Part shown: piece after piece, positions 34,555 through 44,502 of the stretch
How the letters are laid out: each line of letters opens with the position of its first letter
Numbering within the stretch: the stretch's first letter is position 1
DNA from: Haliclona indistincta
Lineage: Eukaryota; Porifera; Demospongiae; Haplosclerida; Chalinidae
Direction: 5' to 3'
Length of the DNA: 64,000 nucleotides
Assembly (NCBI GenBank): GCA_964017065.1
Contig: OZ024783.1
Location: 12,532,313 to 12,596,312 of the forward strand
The notes under the pieces: generated by a model
What the model was told of the DNA's origin: nothing
Database searches by the model: none
What the model saw: only the letters and a program-made list of their open reading frames with translations
Translations under genes and position numbers: made by a program

Positions 34555-35972
34555 GAGTAAGCCACCGATATTCGGCCACCATCTATTATCGGCCACTCGT
34601 TCGTACACTTGCAAATACGCTACACAGATCAAACTTGACCTACGTATAGACACACACTTCCTCTGCCTGCATTGCAAATATGCAGCTCGTAACTGCTTCT
34701 TTGTCTACTGTGGAGACGAAGAAAGAGGGTAGCCGAAAACATCGATGTTCGGCAAAAGCAATCTATTATCGGCCACCAGTCCTTGTGCCTGATAGACGAA
34801 TAGGGCGGGATTGCAAGTCAGTACTGCAAACACCTTTATCCATCAGCATTACAACGAGCTACAATTGAAAAGCTCTCGTCTTGCCGTCCGGGTAATTTTC
34901 TTTTCCAAAGACCCCGGGGTCGAGCAATCTATGTTCGGCAACTCATGATATTGTTTCAGTGCAATTTATGCTCAAAGAAAACACGATTGCGATACAGAAA
35001 CACGTCGGCTGAGTAGAGCCATCTCTTGTCTATCACAATCACCAAAATTCAGTAACCCTGCGTTCGTCACAAGCTGCAAACAGCCAAAATAGTGGGCGTG
35101 GCTTCCAAGGAGTAACCCAGTGCCTGTAAAACAAAAAATAAACCGAGCATTCCAGAAGTTAAATTTGATTCTAAGCCTCTTTGTCGGCACTCGCAAAGTA
35201 GTTTAGCGCTGATCAATGACTGCACTCGTGATGGATATGGACAGTGCTTGCTGATTTGAGGACTTCTCTATAAAATTACTATCCATTACTAATGCAGTCA
35301 CTGATCAGCGCTAAACTACTTTGCGAGTGCAGACAAAGAGGCTTAGAATCAAATTTGACTTCTGGAATGCTCGGTTTACTTTTTGTTTTACAAACACTGG
35401 GTTGCTCCTTGGAAGCCACGCCCACTATTTTGGCTGTTTGCAGCTTGTGCGATCAAGAGACGATCGCAGGGTTACTGAATTTTGGTGATTGTGATGGACA
35501 TGCGATGGCTCTACTCAGCCGACGTGTTTCTGTATCGCAATCGTGTTTTCTTTGAGCATAAATTGCACCGAAACAATATCATGAGTTGCCGAACATAGAT
35601 TGCTCGACCCCGGGGTCTTTGGAAAAGAAAATTACCCGGACGGCAAGACGAGAGCTTTTCAATTGTAGCTCGTTGTAATGCTGATGGATAAAGGTGTTTG
35701 CAGTACTGACTTGCAATCCCGCCCTATTCGTCTATCAGTCACTAGGACTGGTGGCCGATAATAGATTGCTTTTGCCGAACATCGATGTTTTCGGCTACCC
35801 ACTTTCTTCGTATCCACAGTAGACAAAGAAGCAGTTACGAGCTGCATATTTGCAATGCAGGCAGAGGAAGTGTGTGTCTATACATAGGTCAAGTTTGATC
35901 TGTGTAGCGTATTTGCAAGTGTACGAACGAGTGGCCGATAATAGATGGTGGCCGAATATTGGTGGCTTACTC
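34555..35972. mobile_element. 1.42-kb foldback element with TA target duplication
   Basis: Two arms of about 670 bp (34,555-35,225 and 35,293-35,972), close to identical, around a 65-bp spacer. Ends GAGTAAGCC and GGCTTACTC. It is flanked by TA on each side (34,553-34,554 and 35,973-35,974). Removing the element and one TA restores a perfect minisatellite unit, so boundaries are certain to within a base or two. No transposase; frames in the arms mirror one another and are not genes. Confidence 0.93.
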
Positions 35973-35974
35973 TA

Positions 35975-36574
35975 CACTAACACACAGCTCAGTCTGAGTA
36001 AAGCACTCTACTCGTGGGACCAGATCCGCGGAGGGGGGACCGAATACGCTAGGTCAGTTCGAATACGCTAGGACCGACTACACACTAATAGGTCAGTCAA
36101 TAAACCTTGTAAGTTATAATACTAAGTAGAGGCCATTATACATGCTATACAACGTATATATTATTAGCGATTACCATACCGTAAAATAATATTGTTTTTT
36201 TTTCTCCGCAAATTTGGTGGCACAAAGACGTTCGCATCAAAGCCTTGTTTTGTGCGTTCAAAGTAAGTCAACCTAGGGTTTCCAAGGGTGTAAACTTGAA
36301 TCTGATAATAGTTTCACTTGTATTTGCATGCAAATTGCCATTTTTCATCTTTCACAGCAGACAACGAGCAAATCGTCACTGTTACACCGGATTTGTCTGT
36401 TCAGGCTTGTAAGAATGCTAGCTTAAGCTTAGCTAATGTTGCATGGTACGTGTTGCATGCAGTGCAGACTGCTGACTGAGAGTCGATTGCGGAGCTGCCC
36501 GGCACTTAGTTCTCTTTATACACTGTATTAGCATAAGTGCCAACTAAGTCATTAATAAAAAAAGAATAGAAACA
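35975..36574. other. end of minisatellite, then unannotated sequence
   Basis: 35,975-36,006 is the last minisatellite unit. The rest has a 15-base direct repeat (CGAATACGCTAGG) near 36,045-36,075 and otherwise nothing I can name. Confidence 0.6.
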
Positions 36575-36857
36575 AGTAATAAAAACATTTAAACCAAAAT
36601 GGAAGAGATTTAGGGTTGGTACATTTATCGAAAAAGGATGGAAACAAGATTTGAAATGAAAAGAATTGTAACAATAGCAGTATAATGCTACCTCCCTAAA
36701 TTAACTGCTTTCGATAGTTGTGGTTAATTTAATAGGGAGGTAGCATTATACTGCTATTGTTACAATACTTTTCATTTCAAATCTTGTTTCCATCCTTTTT
36801 CGATAAATGTACCAACCCTAAATCTCTTCCATTTTGGTTTAAATCTTTTTATTACTT
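36575..36857. repeat. inverted repeat, arms of ~130 bp
   Basis: 36,575-36,708 and 36,733-36,857 are nearly perfect inverted copies around a 24-bp spacer. They share TAGCATTATACTGCTATTG and AAATGTACCAACCCTAAATC in opposite orientation. No clear TSD. Probably a foldback MITE. Confidence 0.85.
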
Positions 36858-36865
36858 TAATAATA

Positions 36866-36900
36866 TAGCCTGGTACAGACTGTCTACGCATGCGCGCAAT
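36866..36900. repeat. short MULE-like MITE terminus
   Basis: TAGCCTGGTACAGACTG followed by CGCATGCGC matches, inverted, the stretch ending at 40,470 and the termini of 40,759-41,335. It is a truncated family member or the left end of a larger composite reaching to 40,470; no target duplication joins the two. Confidence 0.55.
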
Positions 36901-37007
36901 ATCTACACTAATAGTAAGATAATTATATTCATGATTTTTGCAAGTAGCTGTATTTTCCTAGCCATGGGTATTCGTGCAGACAGAATCACTGCGTGCAGTT
37001 TGCTTGC

Positions 37008-37008
37008 C

Positions 37009-37042
<34 letters not shown>
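37008..37042. repeat. (TTA)n microsatellite, tail of the LINE on the minus strand
   Basis: Twelve TTA units immediately downstream (minus strand) of the LINE remnant, where a short-repeat 3' tail is expected. Confidence 0.8.
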
Positions 37043-37532
37043 GAGAACACACACCAACATAGGTGCATAATTATAATTAAGAAGTTAGAATAGTCCGGAG
37101 CATTAGTTCAGTATCAGAAGTACCATGAATAATATCAAGATTCCTTTTCAAAAAAGGCCGAACAACAGCAGCACAATATTTATCATCATCATGGTAGACT
37201 TTCAAAAATTGTGACCCAAACACAGAATTGAGACCAGCAAAGGAATACACCAGAACCGATGACTCACGAAAAACAGCACGAACAAGCAGATTCGAACTGT
37301 TAGAAGCTCTGTCAATAAATTTAGCAGATCTAGAGAATACAAGGTTATAAATACTTAACATATTAGCACAACCGTGCAAAATAGAAGTGTGAGTGTTAGC
37401 AGGTAGGGACCAGATACGTCGCAAGCAGTTATTAAAAGCCACCTCAAGGACTCTAAGAGATTTAGATGAGAGTTTCCACAGCTCGCAGCCATACAAAGCA
37501 AGGCAATGATATCTTTCTCCAATCCTTCTCAT
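37043..37532 (-). pseudogene. LINE reverse transcriptase C-terminal remnant
   Basis: A minus-strand frame of 151 codons. It contains LYGCELWKLSSKSLRVLEVAF and then NNCLRRIWSLPANTHTSIL, typical of the thumb region after the catalytic YxDD in non-LTR retrotransposons. 5'-truncated, with a (TAA)n-type tail at 37,008-37,042. Differs from the LINEs at 3783 and 55,312. Confidence 0.7.
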
Positions 37533-37792
37533 CTCAAGAAGGGTAAAAGAGATGCTTCAAATCTTGATTCTACTCATTTCATTTTCTACTCTATTGATAG
37601 GCATCAAATATAGCAAATTTCAGCAATGCAGTATTAGCCATCGCGGAGCTACGAGCTCGCCCTGTGAATTAGACTAAGCACGATTGATTGTACACACTCT
37701 TTCTTTAGTTGTGCGGAAGGTACGAAGCTAAAACTGCTCGAGCATGCTCATCTGCCATCTGTGCAGGAATCCATGCGATGTTTTCGCCGAGC

Positions 37793-37870
37793 GCTGCTCG
37801 TACGCGATATTACAGCTACGTAGTGCAAGACAGCACAGCCTGCGTTGCTGTAATATCGCGTACGAGCAGC
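37793..37870. other. perfect 24-bp inverted repeat, 30-nt loop
   Basis: Arms 37,793-37,816 and 37,847-37,870 are exact reverse complements (GCTGCTCGTACGCGATATTA...). The hairpin is long enough for a structured RNA or a very small foldback. Surrounding sequence 37,533-38,128 shows no gene. Confidence 0.75.
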
Positions 37871-38128
37871 ACCATTCCAGCTTTGCCAGCTCTCTCAAGA
37901 GCATATTTTACAGCGTCATTGAAGGTATCGGTAGCAGTAACAGTAGCGCTAGCTGAGCGCTAGTCATTGTTGATGTAAATTGGAACGGACGTATATCTAA
38001 ACGTGCGCGAACAAATTCACGGAAGGTACACGGTGTTTTACTAATTACACCAGTTTTGGTGTACAGCGGTTTTCCGAGATCTTGCAATACTGTACCGTCA
38101 AGCGTCACACGCATGCGTGTTGGTAATA

Positions 38129-38987
38129 GACCTTTTTACCCTGAGAGCTGGAATGTTGCGGTAATCAATAATTATACGTGACGTCACGGCTGGAGTACAT
38201 TCTTCCGCCATTTTGTTACGTTAATACATTGTGGCAATGGGAAAAACAGCGTTTTGCGTAGCTGTGTAACTCTGCAACGCGGCCGAATATTCTAATTCTA
38301 CTAATATCCATGGAAAGTTGAAAACTTGCTCTACACAACCCAGAAGAAAACGAGCAGCAAACTCATCCAGACGCAGAGTTACAATGCTGGCAAACAAGTA
38401 GGTGGCGGTCGTAATAATGGCTGTTTGCTAGCACGCACAGCTGATATCACAGCCATTGCCGTTTGTTAACCAGTGTGCTGTCATGGGTGGATAGTATTTC
38501 AATAGAATGGACGACGACTGAAACACGGCAGTGCTTGTAATCGGCAAAGGTGTGGTTAACCTATCTGAAGAGGACATGTTATCGAACTTTTAGTCCTCAT
38601 CGTCGTCCATTCTAATCGAATACTATCCAACCATGACAACACACTAGTTAACAAACGGCAATGACTGTGATATCAGCTGTGCGTGCTAGCAAACAGCCAT
38701 TATTACGACCGCCACCTACTTGTTTGCCAGCATTGCAACTCGGCGTCAGGATGAGTTTGCTGCTCGTTTTCTTCTGGGTTGTATAGAGCAAGTTTTCAAC
38801 TTTCCATGGATATCAGTAGAATTAGAATATTCGGCCGCGTTGCAGAGTTACACAGTTACGCAAAACGCTGTTTTTCCCATTGCCACAATGTATTAACGTA
38901 ACAAAATGGCGGAAGAATGTACTCCAGTCGTGACGTCACGTCAATTATCTGATTATTGCATTCTTTAGCTCTCTGGGTAAAAAGGTC
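38129..38987. mobile_element. 859-bp foldback element, TA target duplication
   Basis: Ends GACCTTTTTACCC and GGGTAAAAAGGTC with TA on both sides (38,127-38,128 and 38,988-38,989). The arms are about 385 bp and roughly 90 percent alike, sharing GGCCGAATATTCTAATTCTA in opposite orientations. TA target and foldback shape suggest mariner-type mobilisation. Non-coding. Confidence 0.88.
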
Positions 38988-39183
38988 TATTCAGCTTGTG
39001 AGAAGATAACAACTGTGTACACCCACATAACAGAGAAGTTAGAAGTAGACGTCTACTACTTCCTTCCACCGTGATATGAGCTGCCCAGCTGTCAGAAGAG
39101 ATCTGAGAGCTGCATCCATTCCTTTGGAGATCACATTGCGCATGCGTAGTCCATGTTCACGGTCGGCCGTTGACGGTTGATTA

Positions 39184-40238
39184 TTGCAACCGTCAATAAT
39201 CAACCGGGTCTTAATGGGTCTTGGCATAACTAATCCAGCTGCCCCCTCTGACCTCTTTGATCAATCACAACGACTGACAGCACCTATCAAAGATCTGATA
39301 GTACAACAGGATGAAGAGCTTGGAGATGCCCTGGAGATTCAACAACATACTAAATCTTTGATTCGTTCAGATCGAAAAAACAGCAAAAGATCACAGCAAC
39401 CAACTTGAAGTCCCTTCTTCCTACTAATCTCAAACAAGTTTCTGAGCTTGCAAGTGAGAGGGGAGCTTCGAACTGGTTAACAGTTTTGCCTCTAAAAGAT
39501 CATGGTTTTAATTTACACAAAGGAGCATTTCGTGATGCACTTTGTCTGAGATATGGATGGTCTTTATCTAACCTCCCAACCAAGTGTCCCTGTGGTGCCA
39601 ACTTCTCTGTCGAACATGCACTGACCTGCGCAACCGGAGGCTTCACTATTATCAGGCACAATGAGATACGTGATGTTCTTGGAAGCCTCCTAACTGAAAC
39701 GTGTCATGATGTAGCTATAGAACCAACCCTACAACCATTGACTGGGGAGACTCTCTCTCTGTTGAGTGCCAACCGAGACGAGTATGCTAGACTTGATGTT
39801 GCCGCCAGTGGTATCTGGGGGGGCAGATTTGAGCGAACATTTTTTGATGTGCGGGTGTTCAACCCCTACGCTTCCTCGAATCAAACCCCCTGCATCCAAT
39901 CAAGCTACCGAAGACATGAGAATGAGAAGAGAAGGAAATATGAACAACGAGTTGTTGAGATCGAGCAATCTACTTTTGACCCATTTGTACTCGCATGTAC
40001 TGGAGGAATAGGCCCCGCCGCTACTTTGACTCTGAAGAGAATCGGAAACCTTCTCGCTGAAAAACATGATGCTTCCTATGGTCAGATAATGGGGTTTCTG
40101 AGGAGTCGACTGAGTTTCGCTCTACTGCGCTCCACACTTATGTGCTTGCGAGGAACCAGGTCCGCAAAATCTAAGCCCTTTAACCTAAGGACAGATACTC
40201 TAACTTTAGCCATTGCAGAGGGCAATGGATCTGGTTAA
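39184..40238 (+). pseudogene. LINE remnant with restriction-like endonuclease domain (R2/NeSL-type)
   Basis: Two frames of one retrotransposon tail. 39,184-39,408 carries MGLGITNPAAPSDLFDQ; a frameshift near 39,400 leads to 39,405-40,238. There a zinc motif, CPCGANFSVEHALTC, is followed by RHNEIRD and then RLDVAASG...FFDVRVFNP. That order (CCHC, then a PD-(D/E)xK-like D..D-V-R) matches the restriction-like endonuclease of site-specific LINEs; I infer that it nicks target DNA. The reverse transcriptase itself is missing, so this is a 5'-truncated, frameshifted copy. The minus-strand stretch 39,039-39,227 overlaps its start and is not a gene. Confidence 0.7.
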
Positions 40239-40399
40239 ACTGCTTTAATATTTTTCTCTACAAAATCTGAATTGGTCTTACTTAAATTTTATTTTTTATT
40301 TTTATTTTTACCTACTCGTTACATCATGTACCTGTCTTAATAACATTTTGGTCTCACTTTGCATTGATTATTGCAAGATCTTGGAAAACCGCTGTAATT

Positions 40400-40470
40400 T
40401 TGGAGCATGCGCAGACAGTCTGTACCAGGCCATCTCTCAGCTTTGGGGGAGTGGCCTGGAGGCGAGGCTA
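40400..40470. repeat. MULE-like MITE terminus
   Basis: GCATGCGCAGACAGTCTGTACCAGG... ending GGCGAGGCTA. Same family as the right end of 40,759-41,335 and the inverted partner of 36,866-36,900. Confidence 0.6.
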
Positions 40471-40570
40471 AGAATTACTATAAAGGCTAATCTGGCCGCT
40501 GCCCCTCCCCGCCTATTGAGTGGGTGGTGGACGGCGTGTAGGGTCTAGCAAACATTGCCATTCATAGTTT
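40471..40570. repeat. left arm of a nested inverted repeat (partner 41,449-41,545)
   Basis: The stretch TCTGGCCGCTGCCCCTCCCC...GGTGGTGGACGGCG...TCTAGCAAACATT reappears inverted at 41,449-41,545, on the other side of the 577-bp MITE. The outermost 16 bases (AGAATTACTATAAAGG) also recur inverted at 44,351-44,367. Confidence 0.75.
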
Positions 40571-40758
40571 CCCAACCGACCAATCAGATTCTACTGCTCA
40601 AGTTCTTGAGCAGTAATATTCATGGATCATGGGCTGGGTTTGATCGTGAATAATATTACAGGCTATGGCAAAACAGCTACGGTGGGTGAAAGCTAACAGT
40701 CGTGCTGTTGACGATGCTATCGAACATATTCTACCGCGATTCAAGCATAGATCGCTTA

Positions 40759-41335
40759 TAGCCTCGTCCCCAGGCCCCGCCTCCCAAAGCTGAGGAGAGG
40801 GCCTGGTACAGACTGTGAGCGCATGCGCCGGAATTCACGGAATTCCAGAAATCACCGGATATTTTCCGTTCATTATTGCTACACTTTACGTCACAGATCA
40901 TGGCGGAAGTTAGTAGAGCAGATTTCGAGGCTACTATGTTGTATGCACTCCAGTGCATCGGATGTTCACATTTGAAACCAAAGCCAGAACAGTTAGCCAT
41001 GTATATGAAGGCTGTGATGTTTTCGTGTGGAGATATTGTGCTGTCAAGTTTTACCATTCGTTTTCAACCACAAGTACAGTCGTCCTGACAGCCTAGTAGT
41101 AGTTGTCTCTCAGTTGGTGTCTCTTATGGTTGACCAGGTGGATGGCTTACGGCAAAAGGGAGTGAAAGCTGCAATAATATCGTCCGTAGGCAAAATTATT
41201 ATATACGTCACATAAATAATTACCATCTAACGACGTCATCGCAATTAAATTCCCATGAATAATAGACGCATGCGCACACAGTGTGTACCAGGCCCTCTCC
41301 TCAGCTTTGGGAGGCGGGGCCTGGGGACGAGGCTA
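40759..41335. mobile_element. MULE-like MITE, 577 bp, 10-bp target duplication
   Basis: Terminal inverted repeats of more than 50 bp, beginning TAGCCTCGTCCCCAGGCCCC and ending in the reverse complement. Flanked by a perfect AGATCGCTTA at 40,749-40,758 and 41,336-41,345. Long TIRs and a 9-10 bp TSD fit Mutator-like elements. Non-coding; the 108-codon minus-strand frame inside it reads through the TIR. Confidence 0.88.
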
Positions 41336-41448
41336 AGATCGCTTAAACCAGCGCAGTGTGAGGCAATTTGTGCGGTACAATGGCATTGAGGAACCCCCGC
41401 TTATCATTGCAATAATTAATTATACACACGATTAATATTCATATAAAA

Positions 41449-41545
41449 TCGATGAATGGTAATGTTTGCTAGACCCTTCACGCCGTCCACCACCCATGGC
41501 CCACGGGGAGGGGCAGCGGCCAGACTATATAAAGGCTTGTTTGTA
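41449..41545. repeat. right arm of the nested inverted repeat
   Basis: Inverted partner of 40,471-40,570. Its right edge (ATAAAGGCTTGTTTGTAGCA) also pairs with 44,340-44,360. Confidence 0.75.
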
Positions 41546-41563
41546 GCACCTAACGGTCAGTTG

Positions 41564-41632
41564 GTTCGGTGGCACAGCGATTTAGTATGGTGGCTTGTGA
41601 TGCAGTCGGTCGGGGTTCGATTCTCGCAGAAT
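41564..41632 (+). repeat. tRNA-like Pol III promoter (probable SINE head)
   Basis: An A-box-like TGGCACAGCGA (41,570-41,580) and a B box GGTTCGATTCT (41,614-41,624) are spaced as in tRNAs, but acceptor and T-stem pairing are poor, so it is not a functional tRNA. A weaker relative of the B-box end occurs near 45,457-45,487 (GGGGCTCGAATGC...GCAGAATACATG). A tRNA-derived SINE is the simplest reading. Confidence 0.45.
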
Positions 41633-41933
41633 GCATGTTTTTTGGGTGTTTGTAAAACGCGGAATGCGGAATACGGAATAGCGGAACAACGGAATAAAAA
41701 ATTGGGCGTGTCAATCGTAGGCGCGGCTTATCCAACCAACCACGTGTTGTGATTTTACTACTCGTGGATAACGAAGGCTGATCCTGTCGTCCATCCAACC
41801 ACCTGATGAAGTTGCACTGTAACACAGCCGGCAATTGTAATAGCTACAGCAGTAATTAGATGTGATCAAGAACGGAACCTCGATCGTGCGCACTTAAGTG
41901 GGCGTGGCAGTGTTAAGTCCGAGATCCATGGTT

Positions 41934-42007
41934 TGCGCTGTTAGCCACGGGCTAGCGCCGTTAGCCACGGGTTTGCGCTGTTAGCCACGGGTTAGCGCCG
42001 TTAGCCA
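41934..42007. repeat. tandem repeat of ~19 bp, left part
   Basis: Four copies of GTTAGCCACGGGTTAGCGC and variants. The array continues at 43,295-43,360, so it was split by the element 42,008-43,294. Confidence 0.9.
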
Positions 42008-43294
42008 GGTACAGGCTCAAATACGGACCGGACCGGACCGCGCGGACCAGCTCACGTGATCATTAGCCGTTCGACAGCCTGCTGAGCTGAGCCGGTCGTA
42101 TTTCGGAGCAAACGACACGTCACGTGATGGCAGTTCGTGATCTGCTGTTTGAATGCTTCCATAGTCTTGCTGCTTGTATGCTTCCATGGTTCTGCTGCTT
42201 CCATGCTTACCTCTGCTGCTTGCATGCTTCCATTGTTCTGCTGCTTGCATGCTTAGCTCTGCTGCTTGCATGCCTCCATGGTTCTGCTGCTTGCATGCTT
42301 CCATGGTTCTGCTGCTTGCATGCTTAGCTCTGCTGCTTGCATGCTTCCATAATTCTGCTGCTTGCATGCTTAGCTCTGCTGCTTGCATGCTTCCATGGTT
42401 CTGCTGCTTGCATGCTTAGCTCTGCTGCTTGCATGCTTCCATAATTCTGCTGCTTGCATGCTACCATGGTTCTGCTGCTTGCATGGTTCCATAGTTCTGC
42501 TGCTTGCATGCTTCCATGATACTGTTTTGATGCTTCCATAGATCTACTGCATGCATACGTGCTGTCGTAATTATGCATCGGCTAATTGCTTGCTAGCATA
42601 TACATGCTACTGCACCGAGGCATCTGCACCTTTGGTGCTTTATTTTTTATTATTATTTCCACTGACTTTACTGTTTACATTGCTTTGGTTATCTGTCTTT
42701 GTTCTTTTTGCCCGGTGTGTCCTGTTTTTCACTGGTTGGCCTTTGTAATAGCTTTCGCTAGTTGGTCACACCTGCCTTTGGCGGCAAAGATAAAAAAAGG
42801 AAAAATGCCAAACTGAGCTAATGATACTGTTGATACAAGTACTGAGCTTAAGTCAAATAAGTAAAAGGCAGATGCATTTTACTTATTTAGTAAGATGCAT
42901 TTTAATAAGTAAGATGCATTTTAATAAATAAGATGCATTTTACTTAAGTCAAATAAGTAAAATGCATCTACTTACGCTGCTTACCAGTGCTGTTGCTCTG
43001 TGCTGTAACACTATTACTTAGTGTTGCTATACTGCTGCCTTGTGTTGCAACAGCACTGTATAGTACCTGGCTTGTTGAATATCTAACTTCATAAGCTGAC
43101 ATCAAAGATTGATTAATAATTAGTGCATGTATACTTATTGAAACTGTGATGTCATCATGGTCCTTAGCACACAGTAGCTCGAAAATTGCAGCTCGGCGAG
43201 GTGCGCTATGCGCAAACTTTGCCGCGCGCCGCTTGCCAATGATCACGTGAGCTGGTCCGCGCGGTCCGGTCCGGTCCGCATTTGAGCCCGTACC
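42008..43294. mobile_element. 1.29-kb TIR element, 9-bp target duplication
   Basis: TIRs of about 60 bp: GGTACAGGCTCAAATACGGA at the left and its near complement ending GAGCCCGTACC at the right. Flanked by CGTTAGCCA at 41,999-42,007 and 43,295-43,303. Because the target is itself a tandem repeat, the duplication could partly be pre-existing. Long TIRs and 9 bp again suggest a Mutator-like element. It carries a 24-bp minisatellite and several AAGTAAGATGCATTTTA repeats (42,840-42,970). No transposase. Confidence 0.82.
42145..42545. repeat. 24-bp minisatellite inside the TIR element
   Basis: About 16 repeats of TTCTGCTGCTTGCATGCTTC with a CATGG variant, the same family as 23,176-23,582. Frames on both strands through it (for example 42,017-42,388 minus) are artefacts. 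Confidence 0.93.
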
Positions 43295-43379
43295 CGTTAG
43301 CCACGGGTTAGCGCTGTTAGCCACGGGTTAGCGCCGTTAGCCACGGGTTTGCGCTGTTAGGCGAAGCTTTTTTAAGGTT

Positions 43380-43931
43380 TTGGGTTTAGTATTTAGTTTG
43401 CAGTTAAGCCAGGAAAACCCAAACTTTTCTTTCTTGCTGCCCTTTGCACAATATAATCTACAGTGTCCTGGCTATTACTTGCCCGTTTTACAAGGAAAAT
43501 GGGTGTACCCACACTCCAGTAGCACTTGCCGTATTTGGAACAAAATTATTTCGTACTCGGCAATCACCAGAGACCCACATAGGGGTGGGTGGGTGGGTCG
43601 TGGGGAGGGCGTCAGGTGGCATTTTTTTGGCGCTCTGGCAAAAGGAGATGTATCTTCTTCCATCGCTCTTGCTGGTAAGGGATTTTTGCCGAAATCGTGT
43701 CCTCTCATTAAATATTCGCCCCTCTGTAACTTACAGACAGAGACCTTTTTGAATAATCCCATACATATGTTTCTTCCTTGTCTACCAAAGTTTATGTCTG
43801 ACATTTTGTGTGGGTGTGGCATGCTCAGGAAACAAACGCAACTTTTCGTCATTGGGTGGGGCTTGCTACGCCCACAAGACGAATGGCGACTTTCTTGGGT
43901 GATCAGTGTGACTGACCAAACCTTCAACTAA
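43380..43931 (+). other. unassigned 183-codon open frame
   Basis: A long frame (MGLVFSLQLSQENPNF...) inside the 41,646-44,062 element. I recognise no domain, and the opposite strand is also open over 150 codons (43,475-43,927), which usually means chance. Listed only so that the stretch is accounted for; probably non-coding. Confidence 0.15.
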
Positions 43932-44104
43932 CAGTAGAAACCAAAATATTCGTAATCCTGATGTTTGGAATTTCCACCCTTAAGTCCATGATTGTACGTG
44001 TCACGCCAACTTTTATTCCGTTGTTCCGCTATTCCGTATTCCGCGTTTTACAAACACCCTGTTTGTTTGTTATTTATAAAAGTTAAGTTTTTAGCTCCAT
44101 CCTT

Positions 44105-44290
44105 AGTGAGGCCTGTTTATGACGACTCTCCCGACGATCCTTAGTTAGGAAGACCCTCCCGACGATCCTTAGTTAGTTAGGAAGACCCTCTCGACGATCC
44201 TTAGTTAGGAAGCTCCCGACGATCCTTAGTTAGGAAGACCCTCCCGACGATTCTTAGTTAGTTAGGAAGACCCTCCCTACTTTGCGCAGT
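44105..44290. repeat. ~33-bp minisatellite
   Basis: Six imperfect units containing CCCGACGATCCTTAGTTAGG and AAGACCCT, some with an extra TTAG. Lies about 200 bp upstream of the ankyrin-BTB gene start. Confidence 0.9.
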
Positions 44291-44379
44291 TAGGAGAAGG
44301 TTTTTAGGGTTTTGGGTTTAGCTGTATGTTAAACTTAGTGCTACAAACAAGCCTTTATAGTAATTCTGTACGCGCGCGA

Positions 44380-44391
44380 TGACCTTTGACC
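44380..44391 (+). promoter_or_regulatory. DR1-like nuclear receptor half-site pair
   Basis: TGACCTTTGACC, two direct half-sites one base apart, 111 bp upstream of the ATG at 44,503. This is the consensus for HNF4/RXR-type receptors, a family known in sponges and other animals. A match of this length can arise by chance; its position in the presumed promoter is the only support. Confidence 0.35.
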
Positions 44392-44502
44392 CTAGTTGAA
44401 TGTCTGCCCTTAACGGGATTCGATGAAATTAGCCGATCGATCCCGGGGGTACGCGGGCGGGTTAAACTTAGGCCCAGCCCATAGCATCACGTCATCAAAA
44501 GC

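Larger units (their letters stand above)
41646..44062. repeat. 2.4-kb span bounded by 70-bp inverted repeats
   Basis: 41,646-41,720 (GGGTGTTTGTAAAACGCGGA...GGAATAGCGGAACAACGGAA) recurs inverted at 43,990-44,062. Between them lie tandem repeats and the TIR element 42,008-43,294. Probably an older element that has taken in younger ones. Confidence 0.7.

Noticed and set aside
34680..35847. Mirror-image frames in the 34,555-35,972 foldback (MQLVTASLSTVE... on both strands)
   Set aside because: They are the same sequence in the two inverted arms and show no domain.
41564..41632. Functional tRNA gene
   Set aside because: A and B boxes are present but acceptor and T-stem pairing fail, so a SINE head is more likely.
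43475..43927. Minus-strand gene opposite the 43,380-43,931 frame
   Set aside because: Both strands open with no domain on either; most likely chance within a repeat.
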